Below, piece after piece: positions 16,148 to 23,922 of a stretch of DNA of 64,000 bases (positions within the stretch are counted from its first letter, which is position 1; each line of letters starts with the position of its first letter). The position numbers and the translations under genes are program-made. Under the pieces are notes generated by a model. It made no database searches. It saw nothing but the letters and a program-made list of their open reading frames with translations, and was not told the origin of the DNA. The DNA is from Marinirhabdus sp963793275 (lineage in GTDB: Bacteria > Bacteroidota > Bacteroidia > Flavobacteriales > Flavobacteriaceae), in NCBI GenBank assembly GCA_963793275.1, contig CAWBZL010000001.1, positions 124,001 to 188,000 of the forward strand, read 5' to 3'.

Positions 16148-16906
16148 ATGAAAATTGGTTTGGTTTTATCGGGAGGCGGTGCCCGTGGGGTTGCTCACAT
16201 TGGCGCGTTAAAAGCACTTGAAGAGAAACAAATTGAAATTACTCACATCTCGGGTACCAGTGCAGGTGCTATTGTAGGTTCGCTATCTGCAGCCGGTCAT
16301 TCCTGGGAAGCTATTTTAGCCTTTTTTAAAAAGGTTCCCATCTTTCAATACAGGCGCTATGCGTATAATAAACCTGGTTTTATAGATACAAGTAAATTTT
16401 ATAAAGATTTATCCCCTTTTTTTAGTGAAGACAATTTTCGATGTCTTAAAAAACAACTCTATATTAATGCTACCGATCTTATGGCAGGGACCGAAATGAT
16501 ATTTTCTGAAGGGGAACTTATCAAACCTGTTCTTGCTTCATCTGCATTTCCTGGTTTATTTACGCCAATTTTTATTAACGAAATTCCTTATGTGGACGGG
16601 GGTGTACTGAATAATTTTCCTATAGAGCCACTTAAAAGCAGGTGCGATACCATTATTGGAGTTTATGTAAATCCGTTGGAAGAAATAAACCCAAATCAAT
16701 TGAAACATTCATATCAAATTGCAAACAGAGCGTATGATATCAGTTTTAGTAGCCGATGTATTAATAAATTTGATAAAGTGGATATATTGATTGCTCCAAA
16801 TGAGCTTGAAAAATTTGGAATATTCAATCTTAAAAATATAGATGCTATTTTTGAGATTGGTTATAAAGCAGCAATAGAGGTGTTAGAGAATAGACCATTT
16901 AATTAA
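16148..16906 (+). CDS. Patatin-like phospholipase
   Basis: 252 residues. The oxyanion loop is G-G-G-A-R-G (9-14), the nucleophile elbow G-T-S-A-G has Ser38, and the catalytic D-G-G has Asp150, giving a complete Ser-Asp dyad. It resembles RssA/NTE-type single-domain cytosolic enzymes, and lacks a signal peptide and porin domain. Last gene of the operon from 11419. It converges with the gene at 16903 by a 4-nt overlap. With the Mla genes nearby it suggests lipid remodelling under stress. Confidence 0.92.
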   Translation: MKIGLVLSGGGARGVAHIGALKALEEKQIEITHISGTSAGAIVGSLSAAGHSWEAILAFFKKVPIFQYRRYAYNKPGFIDTSKFYKDLSPFFSEDNFRCLKKQLYINATDLMAGTEMIFSEGELIKPVLASSAFPGLFTPIFINEIPYVDGGVLNNFPIEPLKSRCDTIIGVYVNPLEEINPNQLKHSYQIANRAYDISFSSRCINKFDKVDILIAPNELEKFGIFNLKNIDAIFEIGYKAAIEVLENRPFN

Positions 16907-17400
16907 GAAGAGCTATAACCTACCTTCGATCTCTTGTTAGGTACTTCCCATTGAATCATTTCCTTTAAAAACTCATCTACTTTTTCGACAATAAATTTCT
17001 CTGTGATTTCTGAAGGAGTGATTGTTCCAAATTCAACCATATTATTATCAGAAGTTATTCCATCTACTTCGGGGAACATTACAAATACATACACATCACC
17101 ACTATACGTTTGAGAGAATACCAATGCACCTCCAGGAATAAATTGAAATGCTGGTATACGATTGGTACAATCTATGAGTTCCTCAGGGAAGGCTTCAAAA
17201 CTAATATTAATAGCTTCACTATTATGAATCCAGTTAAGTTCCTGCACTTTCCAACCAATTACATAGTTATCGACTATGACCTTTAGAGTTTTTAATAATA
17301 GCGGTTTTGTTTGCTTGTTCCATTCAGTCTTCTTAGTCACAACCGTTTCAATAGAAGACTTATAGGTTGCAATACGTTCTTCAAGATGTTCTACTTTCAT
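16903..17400 (-). CDS. Conserved hypothetical protein
   Basis: 165 residues. The N-terminal third is helical (E-E-R-I-A-T-Y-K-S-S-I-E), then beta-rich (P-G-G-A-L-V-F-S-Q-T-Y-S-G-D-V-Y-V-F-V-M-F-P), with no signal peptide. It starts 5 nt after the mlaD-like stop, so it is the last gene of that operon. Function unknown; association with the transporter is inferred from position only. Confidence 0.65.
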   Translation of the reverse strand: MKVEHLEERIATYKSSIETVVTKKTEWNKQTKPLLLKTLKVIVDNYVIGWKVQELNWIHNSEAINISFEAFPEELIDCTNRIPAFQFIPGGALVFSQTYSGDVYVFVMFPEVDGITSDNNMVEFGTITPSEITEKFIVEKVDEFLKEMIQWEVPNKRSKVGYSSS

Positions 17401-17405
17401 TGATT

Positions 17406-18398
17406 CTATTCTTTTATTAACTTGGCCTGTTTTCTTTTCAATCGTTCCTGTTTTCTGAAATAACCTCTAAACAAAAAATTGTGTTTCAAAGCTTCCATAT
17501 TTTCATTCAATTTTTGGGAAGCTTCATTTATTTCCTGCATTGTTGCATCGATTGTTTTTGGTAATGTTTCATCTTTTGTAAGATAGTTAAAGGTACTTTC
17601 AGCAGTATTTATTTCAGAAATCATTGTTTCTAATTGTTGCGTCGCTTCAGTAATAGTCATACTCGATTGCTCCAGATTAGTAATCATTTGTTCCACCTGA
17701 TTCCCCACAATAGTATCATTCAATAAAACACCCACAGCACTTTCCTCCATATCTATTTTTGAAAACTTATAATTCAAAGAGCCGATGAGTCGATCAGCTC
17801 CGTCTGTTGTTTTTTTTAAATTATGTAACGTGGCTTTAATGTCTTTTGTCATTTCAGCATCTGTAAGTAGGGCACCTAGAGCACCTTCTCCTTCTAAAAC
17901 CTGTTTGGTAATTTTCAATAAGTCTGCCGTTAGCAACGCGGCATTTTCATTAGTAACACTTAGTGTAGTGAGCATATCGTCCATTCCTACTTTACTATTG
18001 GTAGGTATGGTATCTCCCGCGGTAATGACTGGAAGGTTTTTATCGCCAGGAAGAATATTCACCACCATACTACCTACTATTCCGTCCGAACCTATGGTCG
18101 CTATGGCATCCTTTTTAATGAAAGCGCCTGTTTTTTCATCCACCAGCATTTTTACGACGATAGCACCTTCACCCACCATTTCAATGTTGCCTACGGTCCC
18201 TATATTGATTCCCGAATAGCGAACATTATTGCCCAATTGCAAACCGTTCACATTATGGAAAACAGCATACACCTCAATATTCTTACTAAAAATGTGCTGT
18301 CTTTTGCCTATAAAATAGAGTGCTGCAACAAGAATAATGGTGCCTAAAACTATAAACAATCCGACACGGGTTTTATGAGAATCTGATTTTTTATTCAT
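17406..18398 (-). CDS. mlaD: MlaD-like MCE-domain substrate-binding protein
   Basis: 330 residues from ATG 18398 (M-N-K-K-S-D-S-H-K); the extra upstream frame to 18437 looks unnatural. One N-terminal membrane helix (~14-32) precedes an MCE domain (V-F-H-N-V-N-G-L-Q-L-G-N-N-V-R-Y-S-G) and a long helical tail. Inner-membrane-anchored and periplasmic, it binds phospholipid in the Mla/Mce system. Third gene after the permease and ATPase, with an 84-nt gap. Confidence 0.88.
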   Translation of the reverse strand: MNKKSDSHKTRVGLFIVLGTIILVAALYFIGKRQHIFSKNIEVYAVFHNVNGLQLGNNVRYSGINIGTVGNIEMVGEGAIVVKMLVDEKTGAFIKKDAIATIGSDGIVGSMVVNILPGDKNLPVITAGDTIPTNSKVGMDDMLTTLSVTNENAALLTADLLKITKQVLEGEGALGALLTDAEMTKDIKATLHNLKKTTDGADRLIGSLNYKFSKIDMEESAVGVLLNDTIVGNQVEQMITNLEQSSMTITEATQQLETMISEINTAESTFNYLTKDETLPKTIDATMQEINEASQKLNENMEALKHNFLFRGYFRKQERLKRKQAKLIKE

Positions 18399-18482
18399 AA
18401 TGAGATATTTGAAAAATAGAATGAATGCCCAGACCATTCATTTCATTTAGTTTAAAAAGTGTAAAAAGACATTTCATACTAC

Positions 18483-19220
18483 TTAGTTTTTAAAAAAGGC
18501 TTTCACTTTTGGATCTTCGGAAGTGGATAGCTCTTCAAAAGTTCCTTCTACATAATTAATCCCGTCTACAAGTAAAATCATTCGGTTGCTGATGACTCGT
18601 GCGCAATCAACATCGTGTGTAATAATTAAAGATGACGTTTTGTACGTTTTCTGAATGGTTCTCATTAACTGAATGATTTCCTTTGCTGTAATGGGATCAA
18701 GTCCGGTGGTAGGTTCATCATATAGGATAATCTTTGGTTTTAAAATAAGTGCCCTTGCCAAGGCCACTCGTCGTTGCATTCCTCCAGAAAGTTCTGCAGG
18801 CATTAAATCTATCGTTTGCTCAAGTCCTACATTTTTAAGGGCTTCCACTACCAATTCGGTAGTGGTTTTGGATGCATCTACTTTATCTCGATTTCTTCGC
18901 AGGGGAAATTCAAGATTTTCACGTACCGTCATAGAATCATACAAGGCACTTCCTTGAAATAGAAAACCGATCTCGGTTCGCAGTACATCTAGCTCCTTTC
19001 GTCCCAAAGAAACAATATCATAGTCCCTAATTTTAATAGATCCGCTATGGGCTTCCATTAATCCCACCAAACATTTTATCATAACCGATTTTCCCGAACC
19101 GGATTTTCCCATAATCACCAGATTTTCTCCTTCATATAATTTCAGGTTAAATCCGTTGAGCACGTGATTGTCGCCGAAACTTATGTGCAGATCTTTTATT
19201 TCTAAAATTGGTGCTTGCAT
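18483..19220 (-). CDS. mlaF: MlaF-like ABC transporter ATPase
   Basis: 245 residues with all ATPase motifs: Walker A G-K-S-G-S-G-K-S (38-45), Q-loop F-Q-G-S-A, signature L-S-G-G-M-Q-R-R, Walker B I-I-L-Y-D-E-P, and an H-loop in I-I-T-H-D. It is of the MlaF/Mkl lipid transport subfamily (T-T-G-L-D-P-I-T-A). Energises phospholipid movement with the MlaE permease, whose gene ends 2 nt upstream. Confidence 0.94.
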   Translation of the reverse strand: MQAPILEIKDLHISFGDNHVLNGFNLKLYEGENLVIMGKSGSGKSVMIKCLVGLMEAHSGSIKIRDYDIVSLGRKELDVLRTEIGFLFQGSALYDSMTVRENLEFPLRRNRDKVDASKTTTELVVEALKNVGLEQTIDLMPAELSGGMQRRVALARALILKPKIILYDEPTTGLDPITAKEIIQLMRTIQKTYKTSSLIITHDVDCARVISNRMILLVDGINYVEGTFEELSTSEDPKVKAFFKN

Positions 19221-19222
19221 AG

Positions 19223-19999
19223 TTAAAAAAATATATCGGTTAGAAATACGGCGATAAAATCAATCACAAAAAGTAACATAGAAGTGTACACCACCGCAGC
19301 ATTTGAGGCCTCTCCAACGCCTACCGTTCCTTTTGAGCAATGGTAGCCTTTATAACAACCCACCAAACCAATGGCAAAACCGAAGAAAAATGATTTAACG
19401 GTTGCCGGAACAATATCACCAAATTCAAGCGCATCAAATACCTTATTAAAGTACAGCATATATGATACGTCACCTTTTAAATTTTCCACAATGGCCGAAC
19501 CAAAAAGCGCAACAGCATCTCCCATAATAATCAATAACGGAAGCATTAAAGTTGTTGCCACAATACGGGTTACCACTAAATATTTAAAGGGGTTGGTACC
19601 CGAAACTTCCATGGCATCAATTTGCTCTGTTACTTTCATACTTCCAAGCTCGGCACCTATACCAGAACCGATTCGTCCTGCACAAATGAGCGCAATCATC
19701 ACGGGTCCTATTTCACGAACTATAGAAATACTTACCATAGATGGCATCCAAGAAACAGCGCCCAATTCGAGCAACGTAGGTCTTGATTGAAGTGTAAATA
19801 CCAATCCAAGGATAAACCCGGTGACACCGACTAATAGGAAAGAGCGATTTCCCATTTGGTAACATTGCCTGATTAATTCCTTCCACTCAAAAGGAGCGGT
19901 AAAAACTTCTTTAAAAAAACGAATGGCGAAATATGTCATATCGCCCACTTCTTCAAAAAAGCGTTTTGTTTTTATTGCTATGGAATTTGTTTCGTTCAA
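19223..19999 (-). CDS. mlaE: MlaE-like ABC permease
   Basis: 258 residues, five to six membrane helices, with the MlaE signature E-L-G-S-M-K-V-T-E-Q-I-D-A-M and G-P-V-M-I-A-L-I-C-A-G-R. The start is a TTG at 19999, the only suitable start before a long leader. First gene of the mla operon, controlled by two TGAY-N4-RTCA palindromes at 20051 and 20074 with a TATTTTTA box 33 nt from the nearer one. Confidence 0.93.
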   Translation of the reverse strand: MNETNSIAIKTKRFFEEVGDMTYFAIRFFKEVFTAPFEWKELIRQCYQMGNRSFLLVGVTGFILGLVFTLQSRPTLLELGAVSWMPSMVSISIVREIGPVMIALICAGRIGSGIGAELGSMKVTEQIDAMEVSGTNPFKYLVVTRIVATTLMLPLLIIMGDAVALFGSAIVENLKGDVSYMLYFNKVFDALEFGDIVPATVKSFFFGFAIGLVGCYKGYHCSKGTVGVGEASNAAVVYTSMLLFVIDFIAVFLTDIFF

Positions 20000-20019
20000 C
20001 GCCTATTAATTCTAATCAT

Positions 20020-20027
20020 TAAAAATA
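20020..20027 (-). promoter_or_regulatory. -7 promoter box TATTTTTA
   Basis: Fits TAnnTTTG except the last base. Centred 33 nt from the palindrome at 20051-20062. Confidence 0.5.
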
Positions 20028-20050
20028 GGGTGTCTAGCAGCTAAGAAAAA

Positions 20051-20062
20051 TGATATCCGTCA
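20051..20062 (-). promoter_or_regulatory. FNR/DNR-type palindrome TGATATCCGTCA
   Basis: TGAT-N4-GTCA copy proximal to mlaE, 52 nt before its start. Confidence 0.65.
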
Positions 20063-20073
20063 GTTATCATAAT

Positions 20074-20085
20074 TGACATTTATCA
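20074..20085 (-). promoter_or_regulatory. FNR-type palindrome TGACATTTATCA
   Basis: Second, upstream copy at the mla promoter. Its centre is 23 nt (about two helical turns) from the proximal copy, suggesting same-face tandem binding. Confidence 0.7.
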
Positions 20086-20177
20086 CTGCAAACCGGTTGT
20101 TTAAATAGGTTTTCTGGTTATTAAAAAAACAGAATTCTTAACTTAAATTATTATTATTATTTTCTGAAATACAGTCA

Positions 20178-20906
20178 TCATAAGTTACTTATAATACTGG
20201 CTATTCCAATTCCAAGAATCAGCAAGAGCGCAATATTTCTAAACTGCTCTTGGGAAATTTTATTTAATATAAATTTTCCGATCCACGTACCCGCGATACC
20301 TATTAAAATTAAAATTGGAATTAAAAACAATAAGTCCTTACGCATATAACCGTTGATGTAATAAACGATTGTTCGACTAATATCTACACCTAAATCGATT
20401 ACGGCAGACGTGGCAATAAATTTATCTTTATTCATCTTAAATGCCGATAAAGTAATACCACGAATAGCACCACCTGTACCCAAAACCCCTGCACTTAATC
20501 CAGACAGCGTTCCGCCTATAAATGCATTTTTTGCCGTTGCTTTCACCACCAGTTTTTTGAAGATAAGAAAAATCAAACTTAGTATTACCAAAAAGAAACC
20601 TAAGAGATAAGTAAGCATAATAGGGTCTAAAAATTGACTTAGAAATCCACCAACAATTACAAAAATTACTGCGGGTATACCAAGTTGTAAAATCACTCTT
20701 TTATCCAATCCTTTTCTAAAAAAGGCGATCTTGGTAAGGTTGCTCGATACGTGATATAAAGCTGTAATTCCTAAAACAGATTGGAAGTCTAAAAAGAAAT
20801 TGGCTATGGGCACAAAGAAAACTGATGAACCAAATCCGCCAACTGTACCTAAAATTTCAGCAATAAGAGATAGAATTATAAAGACCGGAAGATAGCGAGA
20901 GAGCAT
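20178..20906 (-). CDS. TauE/SafE-family (DUF81) membrane permease
   Basis: 242 residues, about eight hydrophobic segments, with paired G-x-x-G-G-x-G-S-S/G-T-G-G-A motifs (G-G-F-G-S-S-V-F-F-V-P near 25; G-V-L-G-T-G-G-A-I-R near 140), as in TauE/SafE sulfite/sulfonate exporter-like permeases. Substrate not deducible. Single gene with the perfect palindrome at 20957 and an exact TACTTTTG promoter box. Confidence 0.88.
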   Translation of the reverse strand: MLSRYLPVFIILSLIAEILGTVGGFGSSVFFVPIANFFLDFQSVLGITALYHVSSNLTKIAFFRKGLDKRVILQLGIPAVIFVIVGGFLSQFLDPIMLTYLLGFFLVILSLIFLIFKKLVVKATAKNAFIGGTLSGLSAGVLGTGGAIRGITLSAFKMNKDKFIATSAVIDLGVDISRTIVYYINGYMRKDLLFLIPILILIGIAGTWIGKFILNKISQEQFRNIALLLILGIGIASIISNL

Positions 20907-20925
20907 TTGTGATTTTAGATAGTCT

Positions 20926-20933
20926 CAAAAGTA
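20926..20933 (-). promoter_or_regulatory. -7 promoter box TACTTTTG
   Basis: Exact TAnnTTTG on the minus strand, centred 33 nt from the palindrome at 20957-20968, about 20 nt before the TauE-like start. Confidence 0.65.
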
Positions 20934-20956
20934 GTTTTAAGAAGTCGTCAACACTA

Positions 20957-20968
20957 TGATATATATCA
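20957..20968 (-). promoter_or_regulatory. FNR-type palindrome TGATATATATCA
   Basis: Perfect TGAT-N4-ATCA copy, 51 nt before the TauE-like start. Confidence 0.75.
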
Positions 20969-21092
20969 TTTTGGTCTATTTTATAGTTAGTTGATAATAA
21001 CAAATGTTAAAAGGTCACCTATTCGGTGCGCACGAAATTTAGGGGTCTGCCAACCCCCTATTCACAGTACAAATAGCAGCTAAGTTCTGGTT

Positions 21093-21105
21093 CCTCCGGC
21101 TCCAC
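21093..21105 (+). repeat. tmRNA/tRNA 3'-end-like remnant, copy 1
   Basis: CCTCCGGCTCCAC, preceded by GGTT and followed ~35 nt later by a terminator hairpin. The 13-mer is the kind of T-arm/acceptor 3' end found in Bacteroidetes ssrA. No complementary 5' acceptor or cloverleaf is present nearby, so it is a fragment. Repeated at 21258. Confidence 0.5.
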
Positions 21106-21140
21106 GATCATCCACAACTGCCCAGTGGATGAAAACATAA

Positions 21141-21184
21141 GCAACCCGACAAGCTTTTCTGCTTGATCGGGTTGTGTTGTTTTT
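21141..21184 (+). terminator. Rho-independent terminator
   Basis: GCAACCCGACAAGC pairs with GCTTGATCGGGTTGT (one bulged A), followed by GTTGTTTTT. It lies downstream of remnant copy 1. No coding gene ends here on the plus strand. Confidence 0.7.
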
Positions 21185-21257
21185 AGACACCAGGGCTGCA
21201 AGCACTGGCAGTTGTAATTGCAGAACGGATGCCATTAGGGATCATTTTTTTATAATC

Positions 21258-21270
21258 CCTCCGGCTCCAC
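21258..21270 (+). repeat. tmRNA/tRNA 3'-end-like remnant, copy 2
   Basis: Second CCTCCGGCTCCAC, here in the context AATCC...CACCG, closer to an intact T-arm/acceptor end. It is followed at 21282 by a strong terminator. The interval from copy 1 is 165 nt. Confidence 0.5.
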
Positions 21271-21281
21271 CGAAACAATTG

Positions 21282-21312
21282 AAACCCCCTAATTTTAGGG
21301 GGTTTTATTTTT
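21282..21312 (+). terminator. Rho-independent terminator
   Basis: AAACCCCCTAA pairs perfectly with TTAGGGGGTTT (11-bp stem, TT at the apex), then a T-rich tail. Placed directly after remnant copy 2, as expected for an RNA gene's own terminator. Confidence 0.8.
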
Positions 21313-21372
21313 AGGGGCATCAACAGAAGCATATTTATTTATATACTTACAGACTAATAGTTGTATTTATAA

Positions 21373-22260
21373 CTAGCTTGACTGATCTTTTAAAGGCACT
21401 GCAATATTTACTACTTGACTTCTAATTTTAGCATTAATCTCTTGAAATTCTCCTAAATATTCTCCATCCACTTGCAATGCTACTGGACGATCGCATAGAA
21501 CTTTAGCGTCATTAACGCAATAGCTTTCAGCAAAACTAGGATGTAATTGTTGGTTGCTGAAAAAGGTCTTTAGTATTTCTAGAAAGTTTAATTTTTTAAA
21601 GAGTATTATTTCAAATTTACCATCATCCATAGAGCCTTTAGGGTTTATAATGGCTCCAGTTCCATATTTTGAGGCATTTGCAAAAGCAAGAAGTATCCCT
21701 CTCTTTTTTATCCTTTGTTTATTAATCTCTATATGAAAATCATAGGGATATTGAGAATTTTTTAATGTGGGTAGTGTTTGTAAAAAATATCCAAAAATTC
21801 CTCTAATTTTCTTTTTATCAAAATTATAGATTAGCTCTGCGTTGATACCCAAGTCTGATATATGTAAACAAATATGGTTATTGATCTCAATGCAATCCAT
21901 ACGAATAGGTTTTCCACTCAATGCGATTTGTAGTTGGTCATCAAGATTTTTCGGAATTTCTAGTGCTGTAGCTAACCCGTTTGCCGAACCACACGACAGG
22001 ATTCCCATGGTAAGGTCTGATTCTAAGATAATAGATGCTACCAAATTTATTGTACCATCTCCTCCGGCAACTATAATTCGACTATAGGCAGTTGCTGCTA
22101 GTTTTTCTTTAATCTTAAGAGCGTCTTCATTTCCAGTTGTTTGAAATGTATAAAGCTTGAAATTATGACGTTCGGCGTTTTGTTCAATTTTCGACAAGAG
22201 GACAGGTACGTCTATGGAACCAGCCTTCGGGTTAATTATGAGAAGTATATTTGTTTTCAA
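21373..22260 (-). CDS. Diacylglycerol/lipid kinase family protein (YegS/LCB5-like)
   Basis: 295 residues. N-terminal N-P-K-A-G-S and G-G-D-G-T-I-N-L-V-A are the nucleotide-binding motifs of the DAGK catalytic domain; S-C-G-S-A-N-G-L-A follows. A C-terminal beta domain has G-S-M-D-D-G and V-D-G-E. Start is TTG at 22260. Soluble enzyme phosphorylating a lipid or lipid-like substrate, divergently placed (71 nt) from an App1-type phosphatase gene that may act on the same lipid class. Confidence 0.9.
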   Translation of the reverse strand: MKTNILLIINPKAGSIDVPVLLSKIEQNAERHNFKLYTFQTTGNEDALKIKEKLAATAYSRIIVAGGDGTINLVASIILESDLTMGILSCGSANGLATALEIPKNLDDQLQIALSGKPIRMDCIEINNHICLHISDLGINAELIYNFDKKKIRGIFGYFLQTLPTLKNSQYPYDFHIEINKQRIKKRGILLAFANASKYGTGAIINPKGSMDDGKFEIILFKKLNFLEILKTFFSNQQLHPSFAESYCVNDAKVLCDRPVALQVDGEYLGEFQEINAKIRSQVVNIAVPLKDQSS

Positions 22261-22331
22261 TGGTTTTCTGTATATTCAGTTTTTAAATTTATAAAACTTA
22301 AGATGGTAATTATGTTAAGCAAGCTATAATA

Positions 22332-23300
22332 ATGAAGATTGATATTAGTATTTATAGAGGGTATGTTAATAAGGAGCAACTGGTGGTCACAGGACACGTG
22401 TTTAAATCCTGGGCGCCCAGTCAATATAGTATTCAGAAAAGAGCATTTAAACATGCCTTTTCGATTTTCAAAATGTTTACTATAAAACCTTTAAGTAATG
22501 TAAAAGTAACCCTTAATTTTAAGGGGGAGTCTGTAAGTTCAAAAACACTGGACGATGGTTATTTTAGCTTTAGAATTCCTTTTACTAAGAATATTGAAAG
22601 CGGCTGGCACACCTGCACCATTGCTTGTGAAGCAGGAACTCACAATGTAATTTCTACGGGCGAAATTTTAAATCCTTCCCTAGGAATGTATGGTATAATT
22701 TCCGATATAGATGATACTTTTTTGATCTCTCATAGTTCTAATATATTTAAAAAATTATTTGTAATGCTTACGCAAAATATTGACAAGCGTGAAGTTTTTA
22801 CCGATGTTCCACAACACTATCAGGCCTTAAGCGTCGCTGGTCAAAATAGCGATGCAGCTTCAAATTCATTCTTTTATGTTTCCAGTAGTGAATGGAATTT
22901 ATATTCTTTTATCATTGCAATTGCAGATAAGTATCAACTTCCCAAGGCGGTACTGAAATTAAAAAACATAAAAACCGGGCTAGCAGATTTCTTATTTACT
23001 GGCGGCGGCAGCCACGACCATAAATTTGAAAAAATAAAAGACATTATAACTTTTTATCCATTATTGAAATATGTTTTATTAGGGGATGATTCTCAAAAAG
23101 ACCCTTATTTGTATGAACGAATATCTAAAATGTTCCCCACGAACATTAAAGTTATTTATATTAGACAAACCAAAAAGAAACCCAAACAACAGGTTTTAAA
23201 AATTTTGAAAAACATAGAATCTTTAGGTATTGTAACCTATTATTTTACTAGTACCGAAGATGCCATTGCGCATTCTAAAATGATTGGGATTATAGAGTAA
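22332..23300 (+). CDS. App1-type phosphatidate phosphatase domain protein (DUF2183)
   Basis: 322 residues. The N-terminal ~120 form a beta-rich region. The catalytic part has G-I-I-S-D-I-D-D-T-F near 130 (the DxDxT motif of HAD-type App1 phosphatases), then Y-V-S-S-S-E-W-N and L-L-G-D-D-S-Q-K-D-P-Y. App1 family enzymes dephosphorylate phosphatidate. Divergent from a lipid kinase gene, suggesting a linked kinase/phosphatase pair. Confidence 0.88.
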   Translation: MKIDISIYRGYVNKEQLVVTGHVFKSWAPSQYSIQKRAFKHAFSIFKMFTIKPLSNVKVTLNFKGESVSSKTLDDGYFSFRIPFTKNIESGWHTCTIACEAGTHNVISTGEILNPSLGMYGIISDIDDTFLISHSSNIFKKLFVMLTQNIDKREVFTDVPQHYQALSVAGQNSDAASNSFFYVSSSEWNLYSFIIAIADKYQLPKAVLKLKNIKTGLADFLFTGGGSHDHKFEKIKDIITFYPLLKYVLLGDDSQKDPYLYERISKMFPTNIKVIYIRQTKKKPKQQVLKILKNIESLGIVTYYFTSTEDAIAHSKMIGIIE

Positions 23301-23318
23301 ATAACGCTACTGAAATTT

Positions 23319-23843
23319 TCAGCTTCTTCTTACACCCTGTAACATTTTACTCATAAGATTTTTATCATCGGTTGTATGTAAAACAGAGACATCTCCCGTG
23401 GACTCCAAAACCACTGCTTTCACTTCAGCAAAGTCTATCACATTTGCTTCCCTAAGTTTTGCAATAAGATCATCTTCACTTAAGTTGGCACCTTGTAAAT
23501 TAGAGTGCAAAATTTCACCATTTTCCATGATCAGTAAAGGCTTATTGGTAACTAATTTCTCAAATAAGGGAAGTTTTCTAACTAAAAATGTGAACACAGT
23601 TTGAAACAATAAGATGCCCGCAAGCGCAATTCCTCCCTTTAAAATAGACTGCCCAGGATTTAAAATAATTGTAGCCAGAATTGAACCTACTGCAATGGTA
23701 GAGGCAAAATCAAAACTTGATATTTTGGCAAAAGTTCTTAGACCTGAGATTCTTGTAATAATGACAATGATCGAAAATATAGCAAGCACTGTAAAGAGTA
23801 CTTTCCCAATTATTGGTAATGAAGCATAGAGCCAATTTTCCAT
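23319..23843 (-). CDS. DUF421 (YetF/YcaP) family membrane protein
   Basis: 174 residues with three N-terminal membrane helices (~10-90), then a small cytosolic domain with R-K-L-P-L-F-E-K-L-V-T-N-K-P-L-L-I-M-E-N-G and D-L-I-A-K-L-R, the DUF421 signature. F-A-K-I-S-S-F-D-F-A-S-T-I-A-V-G-S is the conserved loop. Role of the family is unclear (envelope or sporulation-related in other phyla). Confidence 0.88.
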   Translation of the reverse strand: MENWLYASLPIIGKVLFTVLAIFSIIVIITRISGLRTFAKISSFDFASTIAVGSILATIILNPGQSILKGGIALAGILLFQTVFTFLVRKLPLFEKLVTNKPLLIMENGEILHSNLQGANLSEDDLIAKLREANVIDFAEVKAVVLESTGDVSVLHTTDDKNLMSKMLQGVRRS

Positions 23844-23883
23844 AATATTTAGAATTAATGTTATAGTTTAATATAAAATAAAA

Positions 23884-23903
23884 GGTCGTCATTATTGACG
23901 ACC
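23884..23903 (-). terminator. Terminator hairpin
   Basis: GGTCGTCA (23884-23891) pairs with TGACGACC (23896-23903), loop TTAT. On the minus strand a TTTTATTTTATA tail follows. It terminates the DUF892 gene. Confidence 0.8.
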
Positions 23904-23922
23904 CTTGGCAATTAATTAAAAT

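Noticed and set aside
21040..21312. Complete tRNA or tmRNA gene
   Set aside because: Only 13-base 3'-end-like fragments are present; no 5' acceptor, D-arm or tag-encoding frame was found.
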